Origin: Palsa-504 sp963835775
GTDB lineage: Bacteria > Actinomycetota > Actinomycetes > Streptosporangiales > Streptosporangiaceae
DNA length: 64,000 nucleotides
Assembly: GCA_963835775.1 (NCBI GenBank)
Contig: CAWIHB010000024.1
Span: 310,001 to 374,000, forward strand
Direction of reading: 5' to 3'
The notes beneath the pieces were generated by a model. That model saw only the letters and a program-made list of their open reading frames with translations. It did no database searches and was not told where the DNA came from. Position numbers and translations under genes: made by a program. Below, in pieces: positions 33,047 to 40,853 of this stretch. The first letter of the stretch is position 1. Each line of letters begins with the position of its first letter.

Positions 33047-33150
33047 GGGCGCTGAGCTCCTGACTCGGCGCCCCCCGGAAGCAGGGGCGCCTAAGTCTTA
33101 TGCTTCCCGGCCGGAGATCTTTCTCACCTGCTTGCCGCGACCTGCCTGCC

Positions 33151-33210
33151 GCGACCTGCCTGCCGCGACCAGGTCCCGCGGCGACCTGCCTGCCGCGACC
33201 AGGTCCCGCG
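33151..33210. repeat. Perfect 30-bp tandem duplication upstream of the sigR promoter
   Basis: Bases 33151-33180 and 33181-33210 are identical. The unit itself contains a shorter CCTGCCGCGAC repeat that continues upstream to ~33134. It ends 10 bases before the SigR-type -35 element. Confidence 0.95.
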
Positions 33211-33220
33211 GCAACATCGT

Positions 33221-33246
33221 GGAATGACCGGCCGCGGTACCGTGTT
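33221..33246 (+). promoter_or_regulatory. SigR/SigH-type promoter (GGAAT-N18-GTT) of sigR
   Basis: GGAAT at 33221-33225, an 18-base spacer, and GTT at 33244-33246 match the thiol-stress sigma consensus GGAAT-N18-GTT. The ATG at 33256 follows within 10 bases, so the transcript from this promoter would be leaderless or nearly so. This is the expected autoregulatory promoter of sigR. Confidence 0.75.
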
Positions 33247-33255
33247 GAACGCGAC

Positions 33256-33990
33256 ATGGCAGTTGCGTCACCACCTCGTGGCATGCTGAGCGTAACGTTC
33301 GAACCGGGCACGGTATCCTCCCGCTCATACGGTCTGCAGGCCCGCAGCCCGGTTTCGTACTTCCCCGAGGGGGTGGGTCCCGTTCCGGAGACTCTCGAAC
33401 AGCGCGGTGAGCGCTTCGAGCAGGAGGTGCTGCCCTACCTGGATCAGCTGTACTCCGCTGCGCTTCGGATGACTCGCAACCCGGCGGATGCGGAGGACCT
33501 GGTCCAGGAGACGTTCGCCAAAGCGTACGCCTCTTTCCACCAGTTCCAGCAGGGTACGAACCTGAAGGCATGGCTGTTCCGGATCCTGACCAATACCTTT
33601 ATAAACACCTACCGCAAGCGGCAGCGCGAGCCGCAGCGCTCAGGGGCCGAGGAAGTCGAGGACTGGCAGCTGGCGCGGGCCGCGTCGCACACCTCAGGCG
33701 GATTGAAGTCGGCCGAAGCAGAGGCGCTGGAGCGGCTGCCCGATTCTGACATTAAGGAAGCGCTGCAAGCGCTGCCGGAAGAATTCAGGATCGCGGTCTA
33801 CCTGGCTGACGTAGAAGGGTTCGCCTACAAGGAGATCGCGGACATCATGGAAACGCCGATTGGTACCGTGATGTCGCGTTTGCACCGTGGCCGCCGTCAG
33901 CTACGGGAACTGCTCCAGGATTACGCGTCGGAACGAGGATTGGCGCGGACCGGCTCCGACGCTTCCCAGCCCGGGGAGGATGGGCGATGA
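33256..33990 (+). CDS. sigR: ECF sigma factor SigR/SigH (thiol-oxidative stress)
   Basis: A sigma-70 family ECF factor controlling the thiol-oxidation regulon. Region 2 reads LYSAALRMTRNPADAEDLVQ and NLKAWLFRILTNTFINTYRK; region 4 reads EALQALPEEFRIAVYLADVE and ETPIGTVMSRLHRGRRQL. The ATG at 33256 gives a 244-residue long form produced from the autoregulated promoter. An internal GTG at 33373 gives a 205-residue form close to SigH in length. In S. coelicolor the long SigR' form is the induced, unstable isoform, and the same arrangement is plausible here. The stop overlaps the rsrA start (ATGA), coupling sigma and anti-sigma synthesis. Confidence 0.95.
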   Translation: MAVASPPRGMLSVTFEPGTVSSRSYGLQARSPVSYFPEGVGPVPETLEQRGERFEQEVLPYLDQLYSAALRMTRNPADAEDLVQETFAKAYASFHQFQQGTNLKAWLFRILTNTFINTYRKRQREPQRSGAEEVEDWQLARAASHTSGGLKSAEAEALERLPDSDIKEALQALPEEFRIAVYLADVEGFAYKEIADIMETPIGTVMSRLHRGRRQLRELLQDYASERGLARTGSDASQPGEDGR

Positions 33991-34259
33991 GCTGCGGAAA
34001 CCCACATGAGACTCCCTGTACCGAGGTACTGGACCGGGTCTACGGCTATCTGGATGGCGAGATCGACGACGTGGACTGCGCGAAGATTCGCCAGCACCTG
34101 CATGAATGCGGCCCCTGCCTGCGCGAGTACGGCCTGGAGGAAGCGGTTAAGCGGCTCGTGGCCAAGCACTGCGGCTGCGACCCGGCCCCCGCCGACCTGC
34201 GGGCGAAAATTCTCGTCCGTATCAGGGAAGTCCGGGCCACGATCGAGTTCGCTGAGTAA
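33987..34259 (+). CDS. rsrA: Zinc-binding redox anti-sigma factor RsrA/RshA
   Basis: A 90-residue ZAS-family anti-sigma factor that holds SigR inactive until disulfide formation releases zinc. Cys11, His37, Cys41 and Cys44 sit exactly at the positions of the zinc ligands of S. coelicolor RsrA; the HxxxCxxC motif is HLHECGPC. Further Cys residues occur at 3 and 31 and in a CGC near residue 62. ATG overlaps the sigR stop. The C-terminal helix LRAKILVRIREVRATIEF is the usual sigma-contacting part. Confidence 0.95.
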   Translation: MSCGNPHETPCTEVLDRVYGYLDGEIDDVDCAKIRQHLHECGPCLREYGLEEAVKRLVAKHCGCDPAPADLRAKILVRIREVRATIEFAE

Positions 34260-34285
34260 CCCCCGCCCATCCGGTTTGCCTGGTG

Positions 34286-34312
34286 TGTGGCAATTGCGCC
34301 ACATGTGCCACA
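34286..34312 (+). terminator. Possible terminator hairpin after sigR-rsrA
   Basis: TGTGGCA (34286-34292) and TGCCACA (34306-34312) are exact inverted repeats, 26 bases after the rsrA stop and followed by TTTGAT. An alternative smaller stem, GTGGC/GCCAC, lies inside. A weak U-tract makes termination uncertain. Confidence 0.4.
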
Positions 34313-34456
34313 TTTGATCGCCCATTGTGACTATCTCGCTCACGATTTGTTCACGATGAGATTTGGGCCTGCGAGAAGCGTTGTGGCCACGTTATCCTTG
34401 ACCTTGGACGATATCCGGTGAGCTGTAGGTAGTTGCACGTTAGGGAGGTCAGCTCC

Positions 34457-34549
34457 ATGCGTCCACGCGGTGGAATAACCCCTGCCTCTGGCGAGGTGAC
34501 GGTAGTCCCGGGCTGTGGGTACGCCCTGTCCGGGACCACGTGGGGCTAA
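34457..34549 (+). CDS. 30-codon leader ORF upstream of the HD-GYP gene
   Basis: ATG 34457 has GGGAGG (34443-34448) at an ideal 8-base spacing and opens 30 codons (MRPRGGITPASGEVTVV..., ending SGTTWG) to TAA at 34547-34549. The stop falls at the end of the left arm of an 11-bp hairpin. A ribosome terminating there would disrupt that hairpin, the geometry of a translation-dependent attenuator or leader-peptide switch. No homologue is known to me; that it is translated is inferred from the RBS and stop position. Confidence 0.45.
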   Translation: MRPRGGITPASGEVTVVPGCGYALSGTTWG

Positions 34550-34573
34550 CGGTTTTGGAGCGTAGCCCCACGT
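34505..34573 (+). ncRNA. Structured 5' leader with two strong hairpins before the HD-GYP gene
   Basis: GTCCCGG (34505-34511) pairs with CCGGGAC (34530-34536). ACGTGGGGCTA (34538-34548) pairs perfectly with TAGCCCCACGT (34563-34573) around a 14-base loop. The second hairpin ends 30 bases before the chosen start codon of the HD-GYP protein. It does not match any riboswitch consensus I can recall (c-di-AMP, c-di-GMP, cobalamin, glycine were considered). Confidence 0.5.
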
Positions 34574-34603
34574 TCCGCGCTCCTGGTGGTGAGGAGGGGA
34601 GGG

Positions 34604-35950
34604 TTGGCTAGGCTCTCGTGGGCCGCGCGGATTTACATCGGCGCGGTCGTCACCGTTGCCGTGGTGCTGATTGTCCGCGGGCCGTTCGGCAACGCCGCCT
34701 GGTGGCGTGAAGTCGTCGTGCTCGGTGTGCTGCTGGTCATCTTCGAGTCCACCGCCACGCTGCTGCGCCCGAAGGAGATGGCCTGGTCGCCCAACTCCGC
34801 GGCCACCCTGGCGGCGGCGGTCCTGGTCGGCCCGGTCGGCGCGGCGCTGGTCGGCGCCTGCACCCTGTTCGGGCTGCGCCGCGGCCCCTCGCCCACGCAG
34901 CGCGTGTTCAACACGGCCATGATGGCCCTGTCCGCATATCTGGCCGGGCAGGTCTTCGTCGAGGTGGGCGGCAAGGTCGGCATGCCGAGCTCCGGGTCGT
35001 TTCCCGGTGTCATCGGCTGCTTCGCGGTCGCCGCCCTGGTGCAGTCCGTGGCCAACCACGCGCTGCTGGCGGGCGTGCTCTGGCTGACCAGCGGCCGGGA
35101 CGAGTCCGGCCGCCGCGCTCCGCTCGGCATGAGCATCAAGCTCATCGCCTCCGACCTCGGCTACGGCGCTTTCGGCCTGCTCATCGCCGCGCTGTGGAGC
35201 GTGGTCGGGATGTTCGCCCCGGTGCTGGTGCTGATCCCGCTGTTCGTCGGCCGCTGGGCGGTGGCGCAGATCGGGGAGCAGCAGCGGGCCTACGAGGCCA
35301 CGGTCGGCGCCTTGTGCCAGGCGGTAGAGACCAAGGACTTCTACACCCGCGGTCACAGCGACCGGGTCTCGCGCGGGTCGGTCATGATCGCGCGCGAGAT
35401 CGGCATGCGCGGCGAGCGGGTGGAGGCCATCAGGTACGCCGGCATGCTGCACGACGTCGGCAAGCTCGGGGTGCCGACCAAAGTGCTGCAGAAGACCGGC
35501 AAGCTGACCGAGGAAGAGTACGCGGCGATCCAGCTGCACCCGATGCGCGGACTGGACATCGTGCGCGAGATCGGCTTCCTGGACGAGGCCCTGGCCGGGA
35601 TCATGCATCACCACGAGCGGATCGACGGCCGCGGCTACCCGATGGGCCTGGCCGGGGACGAGATCCCCGAGTTCGCCCGGGTCCTCGCGGTGGCCGACGC
35701 CTTCGACTCCATGACCTCCACCCGGTCCTACCGCGGCGCCCGCCCGGCGGAGGAGGCCATCGCCGAGCTGAGGAAGTGGTCGGGCACCCAGTTCGATCCG
35801 GCCTTCGTGGACGCCTTCGTAGCCGCGGTCAAGCGCGAAGGCTGGCGCCATCCCGAGCCGCCGCTGCTGTCCGCCGGCGACCTGGCCGCGGTCGCGGCCC
35901 AGGACCACGACGATCCCGGGGCGCCGCTGCGGGTTATCGATAGCCGCTGA
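34604..35950 (+). CDS. Membrane-anchored HD-GYP phosphohydrolase
   Basis: A 448-residue protein from TTG 34604, preferred because AGGAGGGGAGG lies directly upstream; GTGs at 34586/34589 lack an RBS. Residues 1-~215 contain about six membrane segments (MASE-like sensor). The C-terminal half is a complete HD-GYP domain: HSDRVSR at ~251, MLHDVGKLG with the HD pair at ~283, and HHERIDGRGYP at 336-346, followed by VLAVADAFDSMTS. HD-GYP enzymes hydrolyse cyclic dinucleotides such as c-di-GMP. It is the first of two adjacent HD proteins and lies downstream of a structured leader. Confidence 0.9.
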   Translation: MARLSWAARIYIGAVVTVAVVLIVRGPFGNAAWWREVVVLGVLLVIFESTATLLRPKEMAWSPNSAATLAAAVLVGPVGAALVGACTLFGLRRGPSPTQRVFNTAMMALSAYLAGQVFVEVGGKVGMPSSGSFPGVIGCFAVAALVQSVANHALLAGVLWLTSGRDESGRRAPLGMSIKLIASDLGYGAFGLLIAALWSVVGMFAPVLVLIPLFVGRWAVAQIGEQQRAYEATVGALCQAVETKDFYTRGHSDRVSRGSVMIAREIGMRGERVEAIRYAGMLHDVGKLGVPTKVLQKTGKLTEEEYAAIQLHPMRGLDIVREIGFLDEALAGIMHHHERIDGRGYPMGLAGDEIPEFARVLAVADAFDSMTSTRSYRGARPAEEAIAELRKWSGTQFDPAFVDAFVAAVKREGWRHPEPPLLSAGDLAAVAAQDHDDPGAPLRVIDSR

Positions 35951-35965
35951 GCCCCCGAGGCCACC

Positions 35966-37324
35966 GTGACCGAACGACGACACGAGCTCCGCCGCTTTCC
36001 CTGGCAGGTACGGGACTCCGGGCAGCTGCTCCTGGTGGTGGCGGCGGGTCTGGTGCTGGTCGCCTCGGTGGCGCAGACCGCGGTCAGCGGGCTGCGGGAT
36101 CCGCGCGTGGCGCTGGCGTTCGGCGTGCTGATCGCGTTCGGTGAGGTGCTGCGGCTGAACCTGCCCGGCGACCGCGAGTCGGCCCCGATCGGCATCGCCG
36201 GCGCGCTGGCCTACGCCCTGCTCATCCGGGTCGGGGACGCCGCGGCGCACCACAGCGCCGAGCAGGTGGTGACGGTCACCGCCATCGGCATGATCGTGGG
36301 CGCGCTGCCGCACCTGGCCGTCGGCCGGCCCGCCAAGGTCAGCGGCATGGCCATCCGGCTGCTCTGCGTGGCCTGCGTGGCCTTCATCTTCCGCGGCCTG
36401 GCCCTGACCCCCGCCGTGGTCAGGCACTGGGGCCTGGCCGTCTCGCTGATGACGGCGCTGGCCGTGCTGGCCCTGCTGCTCGAGGTGGTCCTGACCGCCC
36501 TGCTGCGGGTGGACGAGCAGCGGGCCAGGTTCCGGGTGGCGCTGGTCGACGAGATGCGCGTCCAGCTGCCGCTGGGCGCCGCGGTGGGCGCCTCGGCCCT
36601 GCTCATCGCGTTCGCCGCCGAGGTGATGGGGCTGGCCGCGCTGGCCGTGTTCACCGCTCCGCTGCTGGTCACCCAGGTGGCCTTCCGCCGTTACGCCGGG
36701 ATCCGGGCCACCTACCTGCAGACCGTGCGCGCGCTGGCCAAGGTCACCGAGATCGGCGGCTACGTGGAACCGGGTCACTCCGAGCGGGTGAGCAGGCTGG
36801 CCGTGGCCATCGGCCGGGAGCTCGGCATCCACGAGCCGCAGCTGCTCGAGCTGGAATACGCCGCGCTCATGCACGACATCGGGCAGCTCTCGCTGCACGA
36901 CCCGATCCCGGGCGGCGCCACCGTGCTGGTTTCCCGCCAGGACCAGCAGCGCATCGCCGAGCTCGGGGCCGACGTGATCCAGCAGGCCCAGGTGCTCGGC
37001 TCGGTGGCCGAGATCGTGCGCAGGCAGAATGAGCCCTACCGCGGCATCGAGGTGGCCCACGAGGGCTACGCCGGGCGGCACAACGGCCGCCCCGCGCACA
37101 CCAGCCGCCCGGACCGGGCCAGCCTGGGCGAGCCCGGCCCGCCGCTGAGCAGCCGGATCATCAAGGCCGCCAACGCCTTCGACGACCTGGTCGGCACCTC
37201 GATGGATCCCGGCCGCGCCGCCGCCGCCGTGCAGCAGCTCCGGCTCGACACGGCCAGCGAGTACGACCCCGAGACCGTCGAGGCGCTGAGCCGCGTCGTG
37301 AACCGCCGCTCGGTTGTTTTTTAG
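35966..37324 (+). CDS. Membrane protein with degenerate HD-GYP domain
   Basis: A 452-residue protein from GTG 35966, 15 bases after its neighbour. About seven N-terminal membrane segments (LLLVVAAGLVLVASVAQ onward) precede an HD domain. HSERVSRLAVAIGREL and ALMHDIGQLSLHD keep the HD dyad, but the HHExxDGxGYP segment is missing: the corresponding place reads RRQNEPYRGIEVAHEG. IIKAANAFDDLVG is kept. It is therefore likely inactive as a cyclic dinucleotide phosphodiesterase, possibly a sensor or partner of the intact HD-GYP protein upstream. The paralogous topology suggests an ancient tandem duplication. Confidence 0.85.
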   Translation: MTERRHELRRFPWQVRDSGQLLLVVAAGLVLVASVAQTAVSGLRDPRVALAFGVLIAFGEVLRLNLPGDRESAPIGIAGALAYALLIRVGDAAAHHSAEQVVTVTAIGMIVGALPHLAVGRPAKVSGMAIRLLCVACVAFIFRGLALTPAVVRHWGLAVSLMTALAVLALLLEVVLTALLRVDEQRARFRVALVDEMRVQLPLGAAVGASALLIAFAAEVMGLAALAVFTAPLLVTQVAFRRYAGIRATYLQTVRALAKVTEIGGYVEPGHSERVSRLAVAIGRELGIHEPQLLELEYAALMHDIGQLSLHDPIPGGATVLVSRQDQQRIAELGADVIQQAQVLGSVAEIVRRQNEPYRGIEVAHEGYAGRHNGRPAHTSRPDRASLGEPGPPLSSRIIKAANAFDDLVGTSMDPGRAAAAVQQLRLDTASEYDPETVEALSRVVNRRSVVF

Positions 37325-37331
37325 GTGCTGC

Positions 37332-37343
37332 CATACTTTGCTA
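37332..37343 (+). promoter_or_regulatory. Leaderless promoter -10 element for the biotin carboxylase gene
   Basis: CATACT (37332-37337) followed by 6 bases and the ATG at 37344; no Shine-Dalgarno is present. It is the spacing expected for transcription starting at the A of the start codon. It would lie only 8 bases after the stop of the upstream gene. Confidence 0.5.
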
Positions 37344-38726
37344 ATGCTCGAATCGGTGCTTGTCGCGAACCGGGGCGAGATCGCCCGGCGAGTGATACGG
37401 ACGGCCCGCACGATGGGGATCAGGGCCGTGGCGGTGTACTCCGATGCGGACGCGGACCTGCCCTTCGTCCGCGAGGCCGACCAGGCGGTGCGGATCGGCC
37501 CGGCCCAGCCCGCGCAGAGCTACCTGGACGCGTCGGCGATTATCGAGGCGGCCCGGCACAGCGGAGCCGAGGCGGTCCATCCGGGTTACGGCTTCCTGGC
37601 CGAGAACGCGGGCTTCGCCCGCCAGGTCGAGGCGGCCGGGCTGATCTGGGTGGGACCCGACCCGGCGGCCATCGAGCAGATGGGCGACAAGATCCGGGCC
37701 AGGAACCTGATGGAGCAGGCTGGGGTGCCGGTCGCGCCGGGCAGCCGTGAACCGCTCGCCAGCGCGGCCGCGGCCGCGGCCGAGGCCGAGCGGATCGGCT
37801 TCCCGGTCATGGTCAAGGCCGCGGCCGGCGGCGGCGGGATCGGCATGAGCGCGGCCGCCAGCCAGGCCGAACTGCAGGCCGCGTTCGAGGTCGCCCGGTC
37901 CCGCGCCGAGCGCTTCTTCGGTTCGCCCGAGATCCTGCTCGAGCGCTACATCGAGCGCGCCCGTCACGTCGAGGTGCAGATCCTCGGCCTGGCCGACGGG
38001 ACGGTGCTCGCCCTCGGCGAGCGTGACTGCTCAGTGCAGCGGCGTCATCAGAAGGTGGCCGAGGAGACCCCGTCTCCCGGGGTGCCGGCCGCGCTGCGGG
38101 CGCAGCTGCTCGCCGCCGCCGTCCGGGCCGGCCAGGCGGTGGCGTACCGGGGCGCCGGGACCGTCGAGTGCCTGGTCGACACGCAGGCCGGCTCGTTCGT
38201 CTTCCTGGAGATGAACACCCGGCTGCAGGTCGAGCACCCGGTGACCGAACTCGTCACCGGCATCGACCTGGTGCAGCAGCAGTTCCTGGTCGCGGCGGGC
38301 CAGCCGCCGTCCTTCGACCCGGCCGCGGTCAGCCCGGCCGGGCATGCCCTCGAGCTGCGGATCTACGCCGAGGATCCGGTCCGGTTCCTGCCCGGCCCGG
38401 GCACGATCACGCAGTGGCAGGAGCCGTCAGGCCTGGGCGTCCGGGTCGACGCCGGCTACGCGGCCGGGAACACCGTGACGCCGTTCTACGACCCGCTGCT
38501 GGCCAAGCTGTGCGTGCACGGCGCCGACCGCCAGCAGGCCCTGGAGCGCGCCGTCCAGGCGGTGGCCGGCTTCCGCATCACCGGGCCCAAGACGAACCTG
38601 CCGTTCCACGCCGAGCTGCTCACCAGCGCGGAGTTCGTCAGCGGCGACTACGATACGTCCCTGATAAGCAAGCTGCGTCCCCCGGTAGGACGACGCCCCC
38701 AACAGACAGGAGCCGCCCGTGGCTGA
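37344..38726 (+). CDS. Biotin carboxylase (acetyl/propionyl-CoA carboxylase subunit, AccC-like)
   Basis: A 460-residue ATP-grasp biotin carboxylase that carboxylates a biotin carrier using bicarbonate and ATP. Signatures: ESVLVANRGEIARRVIRT, HPGYGFLAENA, the Gly-rich lid MVKAAAGGGGIGMS, GERDCSVQRRHQKV, and EMNTRLQVEHPVTE. Unlike the large actinobacterial AccA polypeptides, there is no fused BCCP domain; a separate 70-residue carrier overlaps its 3' end by 8 bases. No carboxyltransferase gene is nearby, so the acyl-CoA substrate must be set elsewhere. Start ATG 37344 appears leaderless. Confidence 0.93.
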   Translation: MLESVLVANRGEIARRVIRTARTMGIRAVAVYSDADADLPFVREADQAVRIGPAQPAQSYLDASAIIEAARHSGAEAVHPGYGFLAENAGFARQVEAAGLIWVGPDPAAIEQMGDKIRARNLMEQAGVPVAPGSREPLASAAAAAAEAERIGFPVMVKAAAGGGGIGMSAAASQAELQAAFEVARSRAERFFGSPEILLERYIERARHVEVQILGLADGTVLALGERDCSVQRRHQKVAEETPSPGVPAALRAQLLAAAVRAGQAVAYRGAGTVECLVDTQAGSFVFLEMNTRLQVEHPVTELVTGIDLVQQQFLVAAGQPPSFDPAAVSPAGHALELRIYAEDPVRFLPGPGTITQWQEPSGLGVRVDAGYAAGNTVTPFYDPLLAKLCVHGADRQQALERAVQAVAGFRITGPKTNLPFHAELLTSAEFVSGDYDTSLISKLRPPVGRRPQQTGAARG

Positions 38727-38931
38727 GGTCCGCGCGGAGATGGTCGCGAACGTGTGGAAGATCGTCGCGGCCCAGGGCGATCGCGTCGACGACGGCGACA
38801 CCCTGGTCATCCTGGAGTCCATGAAGATGGAGATCCCCGTTCTGGCCGAAGGCTCAGGTGTCATCACCGCCATGCACGTCGCCGAGGGCGACGTCGTCCA
38901 GGAAGGCGACCTGATCGCCGTCATCAGCTGA
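38719..38931 (+). CDS. Biotin/lipoyl attachment carrier protein (TB7.3-like)
   Basis: A 70-residue single-domain carrier with the biotinylation motif ESMKMEIPV (Lys in MKM) in the middle. It is full length for the stand-alone class typified by M. tuberculosis TB7.3 (Rv3221c). GTG 38719 overlaps the biotin carboxylase stop (GTGGCTGA), so the carrier and carboxylase are translationally coupled. That partnership is explicit here, whereas Rv3221c stands without an adjacent carboxylase. An RBS (GACAGGAG) lies within the carboxylase gene. Confidence 0.92.
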   Translation: MAEVRAEMVANVWKIVAAQGDRVDDGDTLVILESMKMEIPVLAEGSGVITAMHVAEGDVVQEGDLIAVIS

Positions 38932-38955
38932 CGACGAGCCCTGAAATGCGGCCGG

Positions 38956-40590
38956 CTACACGCCGGTGGTGGAGCGGGGGTAGGCGATCTCCGGGTCGGT
39001 GACCACGTTGACCAGGTACGGCACGCTCGCGGCGAAGGCGCGCCGCAGCGCCGGCCCGATCGCCGCGGCCGAGGTGACCAGCTCGCCCGCCCCGCCCAGG
39101 GCGCTGACCACCTCGTCGTAGCGGCAGCCCGGCTGCAGGTCGGCCAGCACGTCGTAGCCGTACAGGGCCCGCATGGGATGCTTCTCCAGGCCCCAGGCGC
39201 CGTTGTTGCCGCACACGATGACCACCGGCAGCTTGTGCCGGACCAGCGTGTCGGCGTCCATCAGCGAAAAGCCCGCCGCGCCGTCGCCGAGCAGCAGCAC
39301 GACCTGCGCCGACGGCCGGGCCAGCCGGGCCGCGATCGCGTAGCCCATCCCGGTGCCCAGGCAGCCGAACGGCCCGGGGTCCAGCCACCCGCCCGGCCGG
39401 GCGGGCTCGACGTACTTGCCCGCGAACGAGACGAAGTCGCCGCCGTCCCCGATGACCACCGCGTCGTCGTCCAGCATCGGGAGCAGCTCGCCGTAGACCC
39501 GGGCCGGGTGCACCGGCGACGCCTCGCTGGCCAGCAGCGGCGCGTCCGCCTCCCGCGCGGCCCGGGCCGCCCCGGCCAGCCGCCCGGCCCACTCATCCCG
39601 GGCCGGAGCCCCGGCCGCCGCCAGGGCGTCGAAAAAGGCGGTCAGGTCCCCGGCCGCCGACGCCGCCAGCTCCACGTGCCGCGCCAGCCCGGACGGCGCG
39701 TCGGCTACGTGCGCCACCCTCGCCGCTCCGAACGACCCGTACCCGAGCCTGAAGTCCAGCGGCGCGCCCACCACGATGACCAGGTCGGCCTCCCGCAGCG
39801 CCACCGAACGGGCCCGGGTGACCAGCAGCTCGTGCCCGGCGGGCAGCACCCCGCGGGCCTGCCCGTTGGCCACCACCGGCAGCCGCAGTTCCTCGGCGGC
39901 CCGCCGGGCGGCCTGCTCGGCACCGCCCAGCCACACGTCGGACCCGAGCACCAGGACCGGCCGCTGCGCCGCCCGCAGCGCGTCCGCGATCCGGCTGACG
40001 TCCCCGGGATCCGGCGCCGCGGCCGCCGGGACCGCGACGGCGGCCAGGTCCGCCTCGGCCTGCCCGTACAGTGCCTGCCCGTATAGGGCCTCGATCGGGA
40101 AGTCCAGGAACACCGGCCCCCGGTGCGGGGCCAGCGCCAGCCGGCAGGCCTCGTCCACCGCCGCGGCGATGCCGGCCGCCTCGTGGCAGGTCCAGGCTCG
40201 TTTGGTGACCGGGGCGAGCAGCGGCGGGTGGTCGATCTCCTGCAGGCTGCCCGAGCCCCAGCGGTAGTCGGGCGCCCGCCCGGCCAGCACCACCACCGGC
40301 ACGCCGTTCAGCCACGCGGTGGTGACCGCGCTCACCGAGTTCGTGACGCCAGGGCCGGCGGTCACCACGGCCAGCCCCGGCGTCCGGGTCAGCCGCGCGG
40401 TGGCCTCGGCGGCGAACACGGCGGTCTGCTCGTGCCGCACGTCCACCAGCCGCACCGGCTGACCTCCCTTGACCGCCGCGTCGTACAGCGGGAACACGTG
40501 CCCGCCGGACAGCGTGAACAAGGCGGACACGCCGTAACCCCGGGCGGCCGCTAGGGCCTGCACCCCGCCGTGACCCGACACCCGCATCAT
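38956..40590 (-). CDS. Thiamine-diphosphate enzyme, acetolactate-synthase/oxalyl-CoA decarboxylase-like (IlvG type)
   Basis: A 544-residue ThDP enzyme with the three usual domains. The Pyr domain has the catalytic Glu region VDVRHEQTAVFAAEATARLT and TAGPGVTNSVSAV. The central domain starts near RPVLVLGSDVWLGG. The PP domain has GDGAAGFSLMDADTLVRHKL and CGNNGAWGLEKH (GDG...NN ThDP-Mg site). Such proteins are labelled acetolactate synthase, but the family includes 2-hydroxyacyl-CoA lyases and glyoxylate carboligases, so the reaction is open. A duplicated ALYGQ pentapeptide occurs near residue 170. It is convergent with the biotin carrier. Confidence 0.88.
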   Translation of the reverse strand: MMRVSGHGGVQALAAARGYGVSALFTLSGGHVFPLYDAAVKGGQPVRLVDVRHEQTAVFAAEATARLTRTPGLAVVTAGPGVTNSVSAVTTAWLNGVPVVVLAGRAPDYRWGSGSLQEIDHPPLLAPVTKRAWTCHEAAGIAAAVDEACRLALAPHRGPVFLDFPIEALYGQALYGQAEADLAAVAVPAAAAPDPGDVSRIADALRAAQRPVLVLGSDVWLGGAEQAARRAAEELRLPVVANGQARGVLPAGHELLVTRARSVALREADLVIVVGAPLDFRLGYGSFGAARVAHVADAPSGLARHVELAASAAGDLTAFFDALAAAGAPARDEWAGRLAGAARAAREADAPLLASEASPVHPARVYGELLPMLDDDAVVIGDGGDFVSFAGKYVEPARPGGWLDPGPFGCLGTGMGYAIAARLARPSAQVVLLLGDGAAGFSLMDADTLVRHKLPVVIVCGNNGAWGLEKHPMRALYGYDVLADLQPGCRYDEVVSALGGAGELVTSAAAIGPALRRAFAASVPYLVNVVTDPEIAYPRSTTGV

Positions 40591-40853
40591 GCAGGCGACG
40601 CTACCAGCCGGTAGGAATTATCCGAACGGGCCAGGGTGCACCACGGCCCGTTCGGCAAAAAAGGGCCGCTCAGTGGCCGGCGGCTCCGGTGACGCCCAGC
40701 CCGGCCGCCACAAAGGTTTCACTTATCGTCCGCCCGTGATAGGCGATCGGCAATGGTCCGGCCGCCGCGAAAGGGAAATTGTTACCAGCCGGCCCGGCGG
40801 CAGCCGCATATCCTGCGCAACTGCGTAAAAGCCTGGTAGCGGCCCGCCAGGCA
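40591..40853. other. Intergenic stretch before the ThDP-enzyme gene
   Basis: With the repeat region this makes 311 bases between dasR and the ThDP-enzyme gene. Reading the plus strand gives an 80-codon frame from 40589 without RBS or family resemblance; I do not consider it coding. Apart from the dyads at 40854-40894, I see nothing further. Confidence 0.6.

Noticed and set aside
34420..34573. c-di-GMP or c-di-AMP riboswitch before the HD-GYP gene
   Set aside because: Hairpins present but none of the conserved sequence boxes recalled for GEMM or ydaO classes is found.
40589..40828. 79-residue plus-strand ORF starting on the ThDP-enzyme start region
   Set aside because: No RBS, no GC3 bias, overlaps the divergent gene's first codon; likely chance.
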